Below are positions 1 through 7,781 of a stretch of 35,308 bases of DNA, in pieces. The DNA is from an uncultured Clostridia bacterium (GTDB taxonomy: Bacteria > Bacillota > Clostridia > Oscillospirales > Ruminococcaceae), in NCBI GenBank assembly GCA_948473085.1, contig CAOKWH010000017.1, positions 1 to 35,308 of the forward strand, read 5' to 3'. The position numbers and the translations under genes were made by a program. The notes under the pieces were generated by a model. That model was not told the DNA's origin. It did no database searches and worked only from the letters and a program-made list of their open reading frames with translations. Position 1 is the stretch's first letter; every line of letters begins with the position of its first letter.

Positions 1-498
1 ATCAGCAGCTGTAATTTGAATGACATTGGCCTGGATTTTGAAACAGTGGCGTATCTGGGAAGTTACCCGGAAACGGTTCAGATTACCGATAGCGGGGTTT
101 ATCTGGCCCAGGTGCTGGATGAATTGAGTGAGACTGTAACCAAAGTGGTAAAGTTCGCTGCTGATAATGTTTCCAGCCTGTTCCAGTCCGAATCTGTGCC
201 GGGAGGGCTGTATGGAACCATTTATGAGCTTTCCACCGGGCATAGTGTAGTGTTCAGTACACAGGATTACTATACGGGGGGGGGTATACAGGCGGTCGGA
301 ATCACCGTCTTTGACCCGCGCCTTGCCATTGTATCCCAAACTGTACTGGAATTGGATTCCAGCGTTCCCTTCAGCCTGGCCCAGCAGCGGGACCGGGTGG
401 TTGTGGATACTTTGGCTGGTACCTGCACAGTGGATTTTTCCGATCCAGAGGCTCCAGCTGTTATCATGGGGAAGCGCAGATGGCAGGGCGCAGAATAG
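1..498 (+). CDS. C-terminal part of a possible secreted beta-propeller protein (5' end outside window)
   Basis: The reading frame is open from base 1, so the gene begins upstream; a TTG at 16 has no convincing ribosome binding site. The visible 165 residues are rich in short beta strands: a segment running VQITDSGVYLAQ, a T/S-K-V-V-K strand near residue 45, and a closing DFSDPEAPAVI. This layout resembles the secreted beta-propeller domain family (PF09826 type), where blades end in 'DxSDPxxPxV'. That is inference from pattern, not a firm match. The end after that motif is short for the family. A run of nine G at 276-284 lies inside the frame. A strong terminator follows the stop codon. Confidence 0.5.
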   Translation: MSSCNLNDIGLDFETVAYLGSYPETVQITDSGVYLAQVLDELSETVTKVVKFAADNVSSLFQSESVPGGLYGTIYELSTGHSVVFSTQDYYTGGGIQAVGITVFDPRLAIVSQTVLELDSSVPFSLAQQRDRVVVDTLAGTCTVDFSDPEAPAVIMGKRRWQGAE

Positions 499-506
499 TA
501 AAAAAC

Positions 507-532
507 AGGGCGCCCTGCGGGGCGCCTTTTTT
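507..532 (+). terminator. Rho-independent terminator
   Basis: Stem GGCGCCC / GGGCGCC (509-515 with 520-526) closed by a short loop and followed by TTTTTT. It lies 9 bases after the stop of the first gene and separates it from the 438-aa gene. Confidence 0.85.
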
Positions 533-576
533 GTAAAAAAGAGGTTCTTGGGTGGTGGGAAGGTGGGAAGAGGACG

Positions 577-1893
577 ATGGAAAAGGTGTTTTTAAAGGTA
601 GCTGCGGGGGAAATGGAGCCGGCTGTCTGGGAACAGTGGTGGAACAGCCATCAGCGGGAGCTGGCAAAGGCGCTGAACCCCTATATGTGGCAGCGGATTA
701 TGCCGCCAGAATGGAGCGCCGACTATTATTGGATGTTAAAGACACAAAGCGGCATTGCCTATTATTTTTACAATCAGGGCCGGCCGGTAAACTGTTCGGA
801 TTATTATGAGCAGAAGGCCCAGGAGGAGAAGGCCGAAAACAGGCGCCAAGCCATGCAGGCATTTCACTCCCAGACTGCGCCGGTGCGGCAGCAATGGGAA
901 GCCTATCTTGCCCTGCACCCGGCCAAAACAGTGGATTTTGATTGGAAAAGCCTACAGGGGACACCGCCGGGACAGCGGCCGCCCCGGGTATTTTCCTACA
1001 AAAAGCCCAGAACCCCTGAGGAGTGGAAGGAAACCGGCGCGGAGATAAAAGAGAGGCTACAAGAGAACCTACAGGCCAAAATTGCGCCGCTGGCCAAAGC
1101 CTATGGTATGAAAAAGGCGGGGCCACAGGCCTTTGTCCGGGAAAGCAACGGGCTGGTATTTTATCTGCGGTTTGTAGGATATTTCCGGGGCGGCGGATAT
1201 GAACAGCTCTACCATTCCTTTGGCCCAATCTACGATATTCAGGCAGGACCCTCCCGTCTGCCTGGCTTTGTTACAGCAGGCGAACTTTTTCAAAAAGTGC
1301 AGCAGGATTGGGGGGTTCTCCAATATATCCCCGAGGGTGCAGTGGATGCCGGCCGGGTGGAGCGCATCAATAGAAAGTTTGATGATATATTGGCTTTTTT
1401 GGCCGATGGCCTATTCCCAGAATGGCAGAAGATAGACAGCCTGGAAACCTACTTTGCAAAAGAACGCATGGAGTACCTGAAAGCCGCCGAGGTAGGCCCG
1501 GCAGACCTGCATACAGGCAGGCCGATGTGGAATGTAAGGCCAGGACAGAACCCGGACCCTTGGTGTGCAGATGCCTATCTGTTCGGTGTCTGGAACCTGC
1601 TGTCGGGGCGGGAAGAAGAGGGGTATCGGCAGTTGGCGGAATGTGTAAATCATGGGGATGGGTATATGCAGCAGTGCCTGAAAGAGTGCCCAACAGCATA
1701 CAACGATAAAAGGGATCCGATGGCTGTACTGTATTATAATGCAGGGCTTTTTCTCAAAACCCAGCAGATAGTGGACGCTACCCAGCGCCGCCAGGCGATT
1801 TGGGATACCTACGAGAATATTTACCATTTTATGCAATATTACCATGGGCTGTCTAAAAAGGTAGAGCGGGATAGAAATGGGAAGGTTGTTTAA
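577..1893 (+). CDS. Protein of unknown function, 438 aa
   Basis: I do not recognise this protein with certainty. Start ATG has GGAAGAGG upstream. It is soluble, with no signal peptide or membrane segment, and is rich in aromatic residues and charged helices. Residues 1-60 hold a Trp-rich helical segment (VWEQWWNSHQ, MWQRIMPPEW). Residues 80-110 and 145-175 look coiled or strongly helical. Around residues 165-215 the pattern 'LAKAYGMKKAGPQAFVRE..G' followed by F/Y-rich strands is reminiscent of DUF4304-like domains, which are sometimes found in toxin-immunity proteins; this is weak. The C-terminal third is helical. It sits alone between terminators, so the context gives no function. Its own terminator overlaps the stop codon. 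Confidence 0.7.
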   Translation: MEKVFLKVAAGEMEPAVWEQWWNSHQRELAKALNPYMWQRIMPPEWSADYYWMLKTQSGIAYYFYNQGRPVNCSDYYEQKAQEEKAENRRQAMQAFHSQTAPVRQQWEAYLALHPAKTVDFDWKSLQGTPPGQRPPRVFSYKKPRTPEEWKETGAEIKERLQENLQAKIAPLAKAYGMKKAGPQAFVRESNGLVFYLRFVGYFRGGGYEQLYHSFGPIYDIQAGPSRLPGFVTAGELFQKVQQDWGVLQYIPEGAVDAGRVERINRKFDDILAFLADGLFPEWQKIDSLETYFAKERMEYLKAAEVGPADLHTGRPMWNVRPGQNPDPWCADAYLFGVWNLLSGREEEGYRQLAECVNHGDGYMQQCLKECPTAYNDKRDPMAVLYYNAGLFLKTQQIVDATQRRQAIWDTYENIYHFMQYYHGLSKKVERDRNGKVV

Positions 1894-1908
1894 AGCCTTC
1901 CCGTTTTT
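1879..1908 (+). terminator. Terminator overlapping the stop codon of the 438-aa gene
   Basis: GGGAAGG (1879-1885) pairs with CCTTCCC (1896-1902), followed by GTTTTTA. The TAA stop at 1891-1893 lies in the loop, so the left arm encodes the last residues of the protein. Confidence 0.7.
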
Positions 1909-1911
1909 ATT

Positions 1912-1943
1912 AAAAAAGAGCCACCCCGAACGAAGGGTGGCTC
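1912..1943 (-). terminator. Terminator of the nitroreductase gene
   Basis: Read on the minus strand, GAGCCACCC (1935-1943) and GGGTGGCTC (1918-1926) form a 9-bp stem followed by TTTTTT. It lies just after the nitroreductase stop and back to back with the plus-strand terminator. Confidence 0.85.
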
Positions 1944-1951
1944 TATCAAAG

Positions 1952-2518
1952 TTAATTTTTATGCAAGGGGTCAAAGCAATTAAAGCTGCAAACCTCCTCC
2001 AAGGCTTTTCGTTGCTGGGCAACAGGTTCCTCTTCGGCTGGGTAGCCCAAAGCCACAGCCAGGCAGATGTCCAGATCGGTTGGAATATCCAGCAGTTCCC
2101 GCAGGCGGTTTTTCTTGCGGATGGTGTTCATTACACAGCTGCCCAGGCCAATATCGGCCGCCGCCAGGCAGAGGGTTTGCACACTAAAGCCAATATCATA
2201 TTGGGGAGAACCAAATTTCTTTATGGCGGTACGCGTCAGGGGGTTGGCGTTGTCTGGCATACAGCTCACCACAATTAGCAGTACCGGCGCTTGCCGGGCA
2301 TGCATATTGGACTGAAGCAGTGGGTCGCAGATACAGTTTGCCACCTTGTTTTTCAGCTGGGGGTCGTTGATTACAATATATTTCCAGGGCTGGGAGTTCA
2401 GTGAGGAGGGCGCCATCCGTGCAGCGTCAATACAGTACAGAATCTGTTCGGCGGGTATCATATCTGGCAGAAAACTACGGTTGGAGCGCCGAGTGGTTAC
2501 ACAATCTCTAAATTCCAT
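1952..2518 (-). CDS. Nitroreductase family FMN oxidoreductase
   Basis: A 188-residue single-domain nitroreductase, the usual length for the short clostridial members. Visible family features are the N-terminal FMN-phosphate-binding basic segment TTRRSNRSF (8-16), the PSSLNSQPW segment (38-45) that lines the flavin, and the later GLGSC motif near residue 125 with the 'ALGYPAEE' strand after it. Such enzymes use NAD(P)H to reduce nitroaromatics, quinones or flavins in the cytoplasm; the substrate cannot be told from sequence. The start is set by AAGGAGG 8 bases upstream. It has its own promoter, so it is probably not part of the aldehyde dehydrogenase transcript although it lies downstream on the same strand. 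Confidence 0.9.
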   Translation of the reverse strand: MEFRDCVTTRRSNRSFLPDMIPAEQILYCIDAARMAPSSLNSQPWKYIVINDPQLKNKVANCICDPLLQSNMHARQAPVLLIVVSCMPDNANPLTRTAIKKFGSPQYDIGFSVQTLCLAAADIGLGSCVMNTIRKKNRLRELLDIPTDLDICLAVALGYPAEEEPVAQQRKALEEVCSFNCFDPLHKN

Positions 2519-2560
2519 CCATCTGTCCTCCTTCCTGGGCTGGGAGCTATTTCTATCTCT

Positions 2561-2589
2561 ATTTTAGACAATTATTCAGAAGAATTCAA
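2561..2589 (-). promoter_or_regulatory. Promoter of the nitroreductase gene
   Basis: Minus-strand TTGAAT (2584-2589), 17-base spacer, TAAAAT (2561-2566). Start of transcription would fall about 35 bases before the ATG at 2518. Confidence 0.65.
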
Positions 2590-2754
2590 CAGTATTTTGT
2601 TAAGAAATTTAGTGAGAACTAAGTTGTTAGAAGGACACTGTAAAATTTACTATAAAATGCAACTAAAATTCGGGCAATATCCCAGTAGAAAGAGCCTAAA
2701 GGAAATCTCGGAAAAAAGAAGGATTGGAATTGAATATTTTTATTGTCCAGCACT

Positions 2755-4134
2755 TTATCGCCAGATTTTTTGCAGCAGGGCAAGGCGGTTTTCCAGGGGC
2801 GGATAGCGCAATGGAATATCCGGAAACATGGGTTTTTGCAGAATCCCCTTCGTATGGGTGAAGGCTTCAAACCCAAAGCGCCCATGATAAGCCCCCATTC
2901 CACTGGCCCCCACACCGCCAAACGGCAGATAAGGGGTGGCCAGATGGGAGATGGTATCGTTTATACAGCCGCTCCCAAAGGGAACCTTTTCCATAACCCG
3001 CTGCTGGGTGCCTTTGTTTTGGGTAAACAGATAGAGCGCAAGGGGTTTTGGCCGTTTTGTAAGAAAACGGACAGCCTCCTCTATGGATTGATAACTCAGA
3101 ATAGGCAGTATTGGCCCAAAAATTTCCTCCTCCATGGCCAGAGCGGGGGTTGGGTGGGTAACACTGCCACAGTCCAGGATGGAAAGGGAGATTTTTTGCG
3201 TTTTTTCATCCCAGTTGCCGCCAAACAGCCGCTGTTTTTCGGATGTGGAGGTAATCAGCCCCACCAGCCGCTCAAAGTGCAGCGGGGAGATGATGCGGGG
3301 ATAATTGGGGTTTTGGCAGGGAGCGCTGCCGTAGAAGCCCTGGGCTGCCCGGACCAGCTCCTGAACCAGCGCCCCCTTGATGGACTGATGTACCAGCAGG
3401 TAGTCCGGCACGACGCAGGTCTGGCCGGCATTCAGCAATTTGCCCCAGACAATCCGCCGGGCGGCAGTAGAGAGGGGGACATCCGGTTCCACGATGCAGG
3501 GGCTTTTGCCCCCCAATTCCAATACAGTAGGGGTGAGGTTTTTCCCGGCGGCCTCCAGTACCAGCCGGCCAACCCGCTGGCTGCCGGTGAAGAAAATCAG
3601 GTCATAAGGCCGCGCAGTTTCAGCTGCCGCTCTGTCAGCCCCGCCGGTAACAGTGCGAACATACCAGGAGGGAAAACAGCCGGCAATCAGCTTTTTCAGC
3701 ACAGCTGCTGTGTGGGGGGATAGCTCAGAGGGCTTTAGAACAGCACAGTTCCCCCCGGCAATGGCGCTAATCAGTGGGGTAATGCTCAGCAAAAAGGGAT
3801 AGTTCCAGGGGGAAATAATCAGGCAAACACCATAGGGTTCGCGCATCAGGCGGCTTTGGGCTGGCTGATGGATAAGCGGAGTAGGCACCCTTTGGGGCTT
3901 GGCCCATTCTGTCAGATGGCGTATGGTATAGCGCAGTTCATGGAGGGCAAAGCCAATTTCAGCCATATAGCTTTCTGCCGGGCTTTTGCCCAAATCGGCG
4001 GCCAGGGCGTTGGAAATTTCTTTCTGGTTTTCCCATATAGCCCGATAAAGCCGCCTTAGCTGCCGAAGCCGAAACGGGACGGAAAGGGTTTTACCTGTAT
4101 GGAAAAACTGTTTTTGTGCAGCAAATGGGTTCAT
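2755..4134 (-). CDS. Aldehyde dehydrogenase, class 3 type
   Basis: Oxidises an aldehyde to the acid with NAD(P)+ in the cytoplasm. At 459 residues it matches the class-3 (AlkH/YwdH-like) branch. Visible are PWNYP (109-113), the FTGS cofactor loop (182-185), the general base Glu206 in VLELGGKSP and the nucleophile Cys240 in NAGQTC, followed by the EEEIFGP segment and the C-terminal 'PFGGVGASGMGAYHG' motif. All catalytic residues are present. Start ATG has AGAGAGG 8 bases upstream. The gene is divergent from the metal permease gene and no tight operon partner suggests a substrate; fatty or aromatic aldehyde detoxification is the family default. Confidence 0.93.
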   Translation of the reverse strand: MNPFAAQKQFFHTGKTLSVPFRLRQLRRLYRAIWENQKEISNALAADLGKSPAESYMAEIGFALHELRYTIRHLTEWAKPQRVPTPLIHQPAQSRLMREPYGVCLIISPWNYPFLLSITPLISAIAGGNCAVLKPSELSPHTAAVLKKLIAGCFPSWYVRTVTGGADRAAAETARPYDLIFFTGSQRVGRLVLEAAGKNLTPTVLELGGKSPCIVEPDVPLSTAARRIVWGKLLNAGQTCVVPDYLLVHQSIKGALVQELVRAAQGFYGSAPCQNPNYPRIISPLHFERLVGLITSTSEKQRLFGGNWDEKTQKISLSILDCGSVTHPTPALAMEEEIFGPILPILSYQSIEEAVRFLTKRPKPLALYLFTQNKGTQQRVMEKVPFGSGCINDTISHLATPYLPFGGVGASGMGAYHGRFGFEAFTHTKGILQKPMFPDIPLRYPPLENRLALLQKIWR

Positions 4135-4228
4135 GTCTGGCGCCTCTCTTTCTTCTTTTCTGGTAAATATTTCTCCCGGTACCTTCGGCCTTTTGGCGGC
4201 ATATACTAACTGTAAGCGTCCAAAAGGC

Positions 4229-4257
4229 TTGACAAAAGTATACCGTAGTGGTATTGT
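4229..4257 (+). promoter_or_regulatory. Promoter of the ZupT-type permease gene
   Basis: TTGACA (4229-4234), 17-base spacer, TATTGT (4252-4257). Perfect -35 and a moderate -10. The start point would fall just before the palindrome at 4272. Confidence 0.65.
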
Positions 4258-4271
4258 ATAGATATTCCGAT

Positions 4272-4289
4272 AGTTAGTTATAACTAACT
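4272..4289. promoter_or_regulatory. 18-bp perfect palindrome, candidate operator
   Basis: AGTTAGTTA-TAACTAACT is an uninterrupted 18-bp palindrome lying 14 bases after the -10 box, where a bound repressor would block the start of transcription. A further half-site ACTAACT occurs at 4205-4211, upstream of the -35 box. The arrangement suits a metalloregulator such as a DtxR/MntR- or Fur-type repressor, but the regulator is not identified. Confidence 0.55.
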
Positions 4290-4325
4290 TGCTATTTCAT
4301 ACAAATATTTTTCGAGGAGATGATT

Positions 4326-5135
4326 GTGTTGGGCAATGTTCTAACCGCTGTGGCAATGACCCTTGCCGCCGGGCTAAGCACCGGCATAGGCGGATTGATT
4401 ACTTATTTTTCTAAAAAACCAAACGCTCGGTTTTTATCCATCAGTTTGGGGTTTTCCGCCGGGGTGATGATCTATGTTTCTATGGTGGAGCTGTTTTTTA
4501 CCAGCAAGGAGTCGCTTATAACCAGCCTGGGCGGGGTGGGATATGCAGTGGCAGTGGCAGCCTTTTTTGGAGGGATGCTGCTCATTGCCGTCATCGACCG
4601 CCTGGTGCCGGACTATGAAAATCCCCATGAGATGACCTACATGGATGCCGACAACAACCCGGAACAGGCCACTGCCGACAGCGGACGCATGATGCGCATG
4701 GGGGTTATCACTGCCCTGGCTATTACCATCCACAATTTCCCGGAGGGGATGGCCACCTTTGTTTCGGCTCTGCAGGGGGAGTCGCTGGCGCTGCCCATTA
4801 CAATGGCTATTGCCATCCACAATATACCCGAGGGCATTGCCGTAGCGGTTCCTATTTACTATGCTACCCAAAGCAAGCGCAAGGCGCTGCTGTATTCGCT
4901 GCTGTCCGGCCTCTCGGAGCCATTGGGGGCCATTATTGGCTATTTGCTGCTTCGGCCATTTTTAAACGATACCATAATGGGCGTTATCTTTGGCGCGGTA
5001 GCGGGAATAATGGTATATATCTCGTTTGATGAACTACTCCCCTCCGCTGAGGAATATGGAGAACACCATCAGGCCATGCTGGGGGTTATCTGCGGCATGG
5101 CTGTAATGGCAATCAGCCTGCTGCTGTTTGCATAG
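4326..5135 (+). CDS. zupT: ZIP family metal permease (ZupT-like)
   Basis: Imports divalent metals (zinc, iron or manganese) across the cytoplasmic membrane. It has about eight membrane segments and the two ZIP signature helices HNFPEG (136-141) and HNIPEG (165-170), whose His, Asn and Glu residues bind the metal. The rest follows ZupT closely, including the 'VAVPIYYATQSKRKAL' stretch and 'SFDELLP' near the end. The loop at about 100-122 is acidic. Start choice: GAGGAG directly abuts an ATG at 4320, which is too close, so the GTG at 4326 (6 bases away) or the TTG at 4329 is preferred. A metal-responsive promoter is suggested by the palindrome upstream. Confidence 0.92.
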   Translation: MLGNVLTAVAMTLAAGLSTGIGGLITYFSKKPNARFLSISLGFSAGVMIYVSMVELFFTSKESLITSLGGVGYAVAVAAFFGGMLLIAVIDRLVPDYENPHEMTYMDADNNPEQATADSGRMMRMGVITALAITIHNFPEGMATFVSALQGESLALPITMAIAIHNIPEGIAVAVPIYYATQSKRKALLYSLLSGLSEPLGAIIGYLLLRPFLNDTIMGVIFGAVAGIMVYISFDELLPSAEEYGEHHQAMLGVICGMAVMAISLLLFA

Positions 5136-5140
5136 ACATT

Positions 5141-5177
5141 GCCCTCTCTGGACTTATTGGGCCAGAGGGGGCTTTTT
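5141..5177 (+). terminator. Terminator of the metal permease gene
   Basis: GCCCTCTCTGG (5141-5151) pairs with CCAGAGGGGGC (5162-5172), with one G-T pair, followed by TTTTT. It separates two convergent genes. Confidence 0.88.
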
Positions 5178-5790
5178 ATAGAGGAATCCAGGCCGAGCGT
5201 TCCAGTAGCCGGCTGGTGATTTGCAAATCGAGCTGTTCCTGAAAGGTGGCAGAATCCACCTTCTGATTGTTCACCTTATAACAGGGAACCTGTTCTGTGC
5301 TGGAACCCTCCACCACTTCCTCGCATGCAAACAGGGTGGAAAGGGTTTCTGCCGAGCCATCGGCCTGGTAGCGGAACAGGGTATAGGAGCGGGAACCGCT
5401 GAAATCGTATTGGCGCACCATCGTCCCGTCCCGGAGGGGGTAGTCCCGGCAGGTGGCTTCCATCCCATCGTTTTGCCAGCAGAAAAGCTGGCCATTTTCA
5501 TAGTGGAACACACCGTTATAAATACTGGGGCTGTCAACCCGTTGTAACAGCAGCTCCCGGGTGCCGTCCCCATCCAGGTCCAGATAGGTATATTCTATTT
5601 CTCCTGGGATAAGGATTAGCTCCATCCAAGAATCCAGGGCCCATGTGTCAATCTCCTGCTGCTTGAACTGGGAAATATCCCCATCAAGAAGGGCGGCGTA
5701 GGCGGCCAAGGCAGCATCTTCGGAATTCTGGCAGGCTGCAAATAAGCAGGTACAGGCAAGTGCGGCTGTTGCAGTTCGGAAAATTTTCAT
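5176..5790 (-). CDS. Small lipoprotein of unknown function
   Basis: A 204-residue protein with a classic lipoprotein signal: Lys/Arg-containing start, hydrophobic stretch and lipobox LFAAC at about residues 16-20, so it should be anchored to the outer face of the membrane. Residues around 70 read YLDLDGDGTRELLL, a DxDGDG calcium-binding-like loop of the FG-GAP/VCBS kind common in Clostridia surface proteins. No enzyme motif was seen. The ATG at 5790 is preferred to an in-frame TTG one codon upstream because TAAGGAGGGG sits 5-6 bases before it. The gene has its own promoter and stands alone. Confidence 0.8.
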   Translation of the reverse strand: MKIFRTATAALACTCLFAACQNSEDAALAAYAALLDGDISQFKQQEIDTWALDSWMELILIPGEIEYTYLDLDGDGTRELLLQRVDSPSIYNGVFHYENGQLFCWQNDGMEATCRDYPLRDGTMVRQYDFSGSRSYTLFRYQADGSAETLSTLFACEEVVEGSSTEQVPCYKVNNQKVDSATFQEQLDLQITSRLLERSAWIPL

Positions 5791-5811
5791 CAAAACCCCT
5801 CCTTAAAGTCC

Positions 5812-5840
5812 AGTATACCATCCGGGCAAATACCGATCAA
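5812..5840 (-). promoter_or_regulatory. Promoter of the lipoprotein gene
   Basis: Minus-strand TTGATC (5835-5840), 17-base spacer, TATACT (5812-5817) preceded by TGG, an extended -10. Confidence 0.7.
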
Positions 5841-5882
5841 TCTTAAAATACAGGGGCGGCGGGGTGCTGAGCGACTGCACTA

Positions 5883-5911
5883 TTTACAAATGGGGATAAA
5901 CAGGCTAATAT
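5883..5911 (+). promoter_or_regulatory. Probable folC promoter
   Basis: TTTACA (5883-5888), 17-base spacer, TAATAT (5906-5911). Transcription would begin near 5918, too close to the ATG at 5923 for a normal leader, which favours the ATG at 5944 as the folC start. Confidence 0.45.
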
Positions 5912-5943
5912 AAAGCAAAGGAATGAAAAAGGGAGCGATTGTA

Positions 5944-7272
5944 ATGACTGGAAACGAGGCTGTGGCCTATATCCACTCCGCCCGGGGCCGGGGCAAAAAG
6001 AATGGCCTGGTGCAGATTACCCGGCTGATGCAGCTGCTGGGCAGCCCCCAGGACCGGCTGCGCTATGTGCATGTTGTGGGCACCAATGGCAAGGGTTCCA
6101 CCACCGCCATGATTGCGCACAGCCTGACCGCCGCCGGGTACCGCACCGGCATGTTCATCTCCCCGTTTATACTGGACTTCCGGGAGCGGATGCAGGTGGA
6201 TGGGCAGATGATTCCCCCGGAGGAGCTGGCCGACTGTGTCGGGGAGGTACAGCGATACGCCGACCAAATGGCGGCGGAAGGGCAGCAGCCCACCGAATTT
6301 GAGCTGGTGTGCGCCACCGCCTTTGTGTGGTTTGCCCGGCGGCAGTGCGATGTAGTGGTGCTGGAAGCCGGCGTAGGCGGCCGCCTCGATTCCACCAATA
6401 TCATAAAAAATACGCTGGCGGCTGTCATTTGTTCTATCGGGCTGGACCATGTGGAGCAGCTGGGGGATACCCCGGCCAAGATTGCCGCCGAAAAATGTGG
6501 CGTCCTCCGGGAGGGGGCCCCCTGTATTTGCTATCCGGACCAGGATACCGACGCTCTGGCTGTGATTATGGAAAAGGCGGCAGAGAAGGACTGCCGGCTG
6601 ATCATGGGCAACCCGGCTGCGGCCGAGGTGCGGCACTTGGGGGTGGATGGTACCGACCTCTGCTATCGGGGGCTGAACCTGCATTTGCAGCTGCCGGGCC
6701 GCTACCAGGTTCTAAACTGTATCAATGCGGTGGAGGCGCTGTTGGCGCTCCGTGCCCAGGGGCTGAACCTGCCTGACGAGGCCATCTGTCAAGGCATTTC
6801 TGCAACCTTTTTCCCGGCTCGAATGGAGGTGGTGGCCCGGCAGCCGCTGGTGTTGATTGATGGCGCCCACAATGAATCCGGCGCAGCTGCGTTGAGCACC
6901 TCGCTGGAAGGAATTGCCGCCGGAAAACTATCCATCCTTATTGGTATGCTGGCGGACAAGGATGTGGAAAGCTCCATCCGGCAGACACTGCCGCTGGCAG
7001 AGCGGGTTTATACCGTCCAACCGCTTCACAATCCCCGGGCCCTGCCTTCCCGCCGGCTGGCGGAACTGGCCAGGACCTATTGCCCCACAGTAAAGGACTA
7101 TGGCGAAGACCTTGCCGGGGCCTTTGCCGCTGCATACGATGCCCTGGAACCAGGCGATACGCTGCTTGTCTGCGGTTCGCTCTATCTGGCCTCGGATATG
7201 CGCTGGGTGGCAGGGGAATTTTTCCGCAGCCGGGGGATTGCCCACAGTTCCCGGTTGGATGTGGCATACTGA
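5944..7272 (+). CDS. folC: Bifunctional folylpolyglutamate synthase / dihydrofolate synthase
   Basis: Adds L-glutamate to dihydropteroate and to folates using ATP, retaining folate coenzymes in the cell. The 442 residues match the family. The Mur-ligase P-loop is GTNGKGST (46-53); LEAGVGGRLDSTN follows in the middle domain, and DGAHNESGAAAL marks the C-terminal ligase domain. The ATG at 5944 has GGGAG 8 bases upstream; an ATG at 5923 in the same frame abuts its only purine stretch. The gene is monocistronic by appearance, with a terminator after it, then the spoIIA operon. Confidence 0.93.
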   Translation: MTGNEAVAYIHSARGRGKKNGLVQITRLMQLLGSPQDRLRYVHVVGTNGKGSTTAMIAHSLTAAGYRTGMFISPFILDFRERMQVDGQMIPPEELADCVGEVQRYADQMAAEGQQPTEFELVCATAFVWFARRQCDVVVLEAGVGGRLDSTNIIKNTLAAVICSIGLDHVEQLGDTPAKIAAEKCGVLREGAPCICYPDQDTDALAVIMEKAAEKDCRLIMGNPAAAEVRHLGVDGTDLCYRGLNLHLQLPGRYQVLNCINAVEALLALRAQGLNLPDEAICQGISATFFPARMEVVARQPLVLIDGAHNESGAAALSTSLEGIAAGKLSILIGMLADKDVESSIRQTLPLAERVYTVQPLHNPRALPSRRLAELARTYCPTVKDYGEDLAGAFAAAYDALEPGDTLLVCGSLYLASDMRWVAGEFFRSRGIAHSSRLDVAY

Positions 7273-7326
7273 ATGTCGGCATTTTAAAAGAAAATACCAT
7301 AATTTAACAATCTTTTTATCCAAAAT

Positions 7327-7354
7327 CCTCTATTCTGTGATAGAGGGTTTTTTT
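7327..7354 (+). terminator. Terminator after folC
   Basis: CCTCTA (7327-7332) pairs with TAGAGG (7341-7346), followed by GTTTTTTT. The 182 bases between folC and spoIIAA hold nothing else I can support. A sigma-H promoter would be expected here but no clear match to its consensus was seen. Confidence 0.75.
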
Positions 7355-7454
7355 ATTTGCCTGTTTTCCCGGCCAAGGCCAGAAGATGGCCTGCTGATGC
7401 TATGCGCGGCTGGCGGAACAGGCCAATTGTTCCGGAAAGGATGGAAAAAGTACT

Positions 7455-7781
7455 ATGGCTGTGGAGTTGGAACTGGCCCAGGATAGGATAACTGCCTACC
7501 TGAGCGGTGAGATTGACCACCATATTGCCGCCCAGCTGCGGCAGGATATAGACCAGCCGGTTATGGCAGCGCCCCCGGCTCTGTTGGTGCTGGATTTTGG
7601 CGGGGTTACCTTTATGGACAGCTCCGGCATCGGGCTGATTATGGGACGCTATAAGCTGATGCAGGAGAGCGGGGGCCGCCTGCTGGTGCAGAATGTTCCC
7701 CCCGCCCTGCGCAAGGTGATGAAGGTGTCCGGGTTGGACAAGCTGGGGGTTATGGAAAAGATGGAGGACAGTGGAAGATGA
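7455..7781 (+). CDS. spoIIAA: Anti-sigma F factor antagonist
   Basis: STAS-domain protein of 108 residues that frees sigma F by binding its inhibitor SpoIIAB in the forespore. The phosphorylated serine is Ser57 in the motif FMDSSGIGL (53-61), which is intact. The ribosome binding site is weak: AAAGGA lies 13 bases upstream. It is the first gene of the three-gene sporulation operon and overlaps spoIIAB by 4 bases (ATGA). Confidence 0.95.
   Translation: MAVELELAQDRITAYLSGEIDHHIAAQLRQDIDQPVMAAPPALLVLDFGGVTFMDSSGIGLIMGRYKLMQESGGRLLVQNVPPALRKVMKVSGLDKLGVMEKMEDSGR

Noticed and set aside
2743-3723. Plus-strand open frame (326 codons) opposite the aldehyde dehydrogenase gene
   Set aside because: The opposite strand carries every catalytic motif of the dehydrogenase; this frame is a shadow.
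7355-7454. Sigma-H promoter for the spoIIA operon
   Set aside because: Expected from other spore formers, but no sequence close enough to the consensus was found.
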